Assembly: GCA_030151725.1 (NCBI GenBank)
Contig: JASLDD010000231.1
Location: 1-5,465, forward strand
Direction: 5' to 3'
Source: Solirubrobacteraceae bacterium
GTDB lineage: Bacteria > Actinomycetota > Thermoleophilia > Solirubrobacterales > Solirubrobacteraceae
DNA length: 5,465 nucleotides
Positions 5,428 to 5,465 of the stretch are shown here, one piece after another. The notes below the pieces were generated by a model that was given only the letters and a program-made list of their open reading frames with translations, ran no database searches and was not told the DNA's origin. Each line of letters starts with the position of its first letter. The stretch's first letter is position 1. The translations under genes and the position numbers were made by a program.

Positions 5428-5458
5428 GTTCCCATGCAGGAATCCGAGTTCCCCATGC
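5422..5458. repeat. Short tandem direct repeat upstream of the ArsA-like ATPase
   Basis: ATCCTAGTTCCCATGC (5422-5437) is followed by ATCCGAGTTCCCCATGC (5442-5458). The copies differ by one substitution and one inserted C and start 20 bases apart. On the minus strand the copy nearer the gene contains the putative TAGGAT/AGGA signal, and the farther copy has TCGGAT at the same place. It may be a two-copy binding site or a recent duplication of the leader. The window ends too soon to show whether more copies follow. Confidence 0.5.
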
Positions 5459-5465
5459 GAATACC

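Noticed and set aside
5412..5465. Upstream minus-strand gene ending in ATGA overlap with the ATPase start
   Set aside because: One frame is open across the 50 visible bases and ends with TGA overlapping the ATG, but 17 codons are too few to show coding and another frame ends at TAG nearby. It cannot be decided from this window.

Overview
The window is high-GC DNA (codon third positions mostly G or C) with four complete genes and one truncated gene. The principal-type sigma factor ending LRDVA, the PilT-type ATPase, the HxlR-family regulator and the ArsA/Get3-like ATPase with a GAGGVGKT P-loop together suggest an Actinomycetota genome. Class Thermoleophilia (Solirubrobacterales-like) is the best guess. 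That placement is by resemblance only; no ribosomal RNA or other firm marker is present.

Layout from left to right. (1) Positions 1-790 hold the 3' part of a primary sigma-70 factor (rpoD/sigA type), with its N-terminus outside the window. (2) A 325-base gap (791-1115) has no convincing gene but carries three degenerate copies of a roughly 55-60 base element and a small GC hairpin. (3) Positions 1116-2288 encode a complete PilT-family hexameric ATPase, normally the type IV pilus retraction motor. (4) Positions 2289-2513 form a locally AT-richer regulatory stretch with a possible promoter, a 30-base palindrome centred on CCATGG across the promoter, and a second dyad (TACTT...AAGTA) next to the start codon of the following gene. 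(5) Positions 2514-2870 encode a small cysteine-rich HxlR-type winged-helix regulator, most likely autoregulated through those dyads. (6) Positions 2950-4347 encode a 465-residue protein of unknown function; its C-terminal helical region weakly recalls HEPN/Apea-like domains. (7) Converging on it and overlapping its last 63 bases codon-on-codon is an ArsA/Get3-like ATPase on the minus strand (5415 to 4285). This ATPase lacks the signature lysine of the deviant Walker A motif and the metal-binding cysteines of arsenite pumps.

Functional links. The sigma factor, the pilus motor and the regulator are probably separate transcription units that happen to be neighbours; no shared pathway is evident. 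The two most thought-provoking places are the double-operator leader of the HxlR gene and the convergent, overlapping pair formed by the unknown protein and the Get3-like ATPase. No tRNA, rRNA, CRISPR array, insertion sequence or prophage gene was seen.
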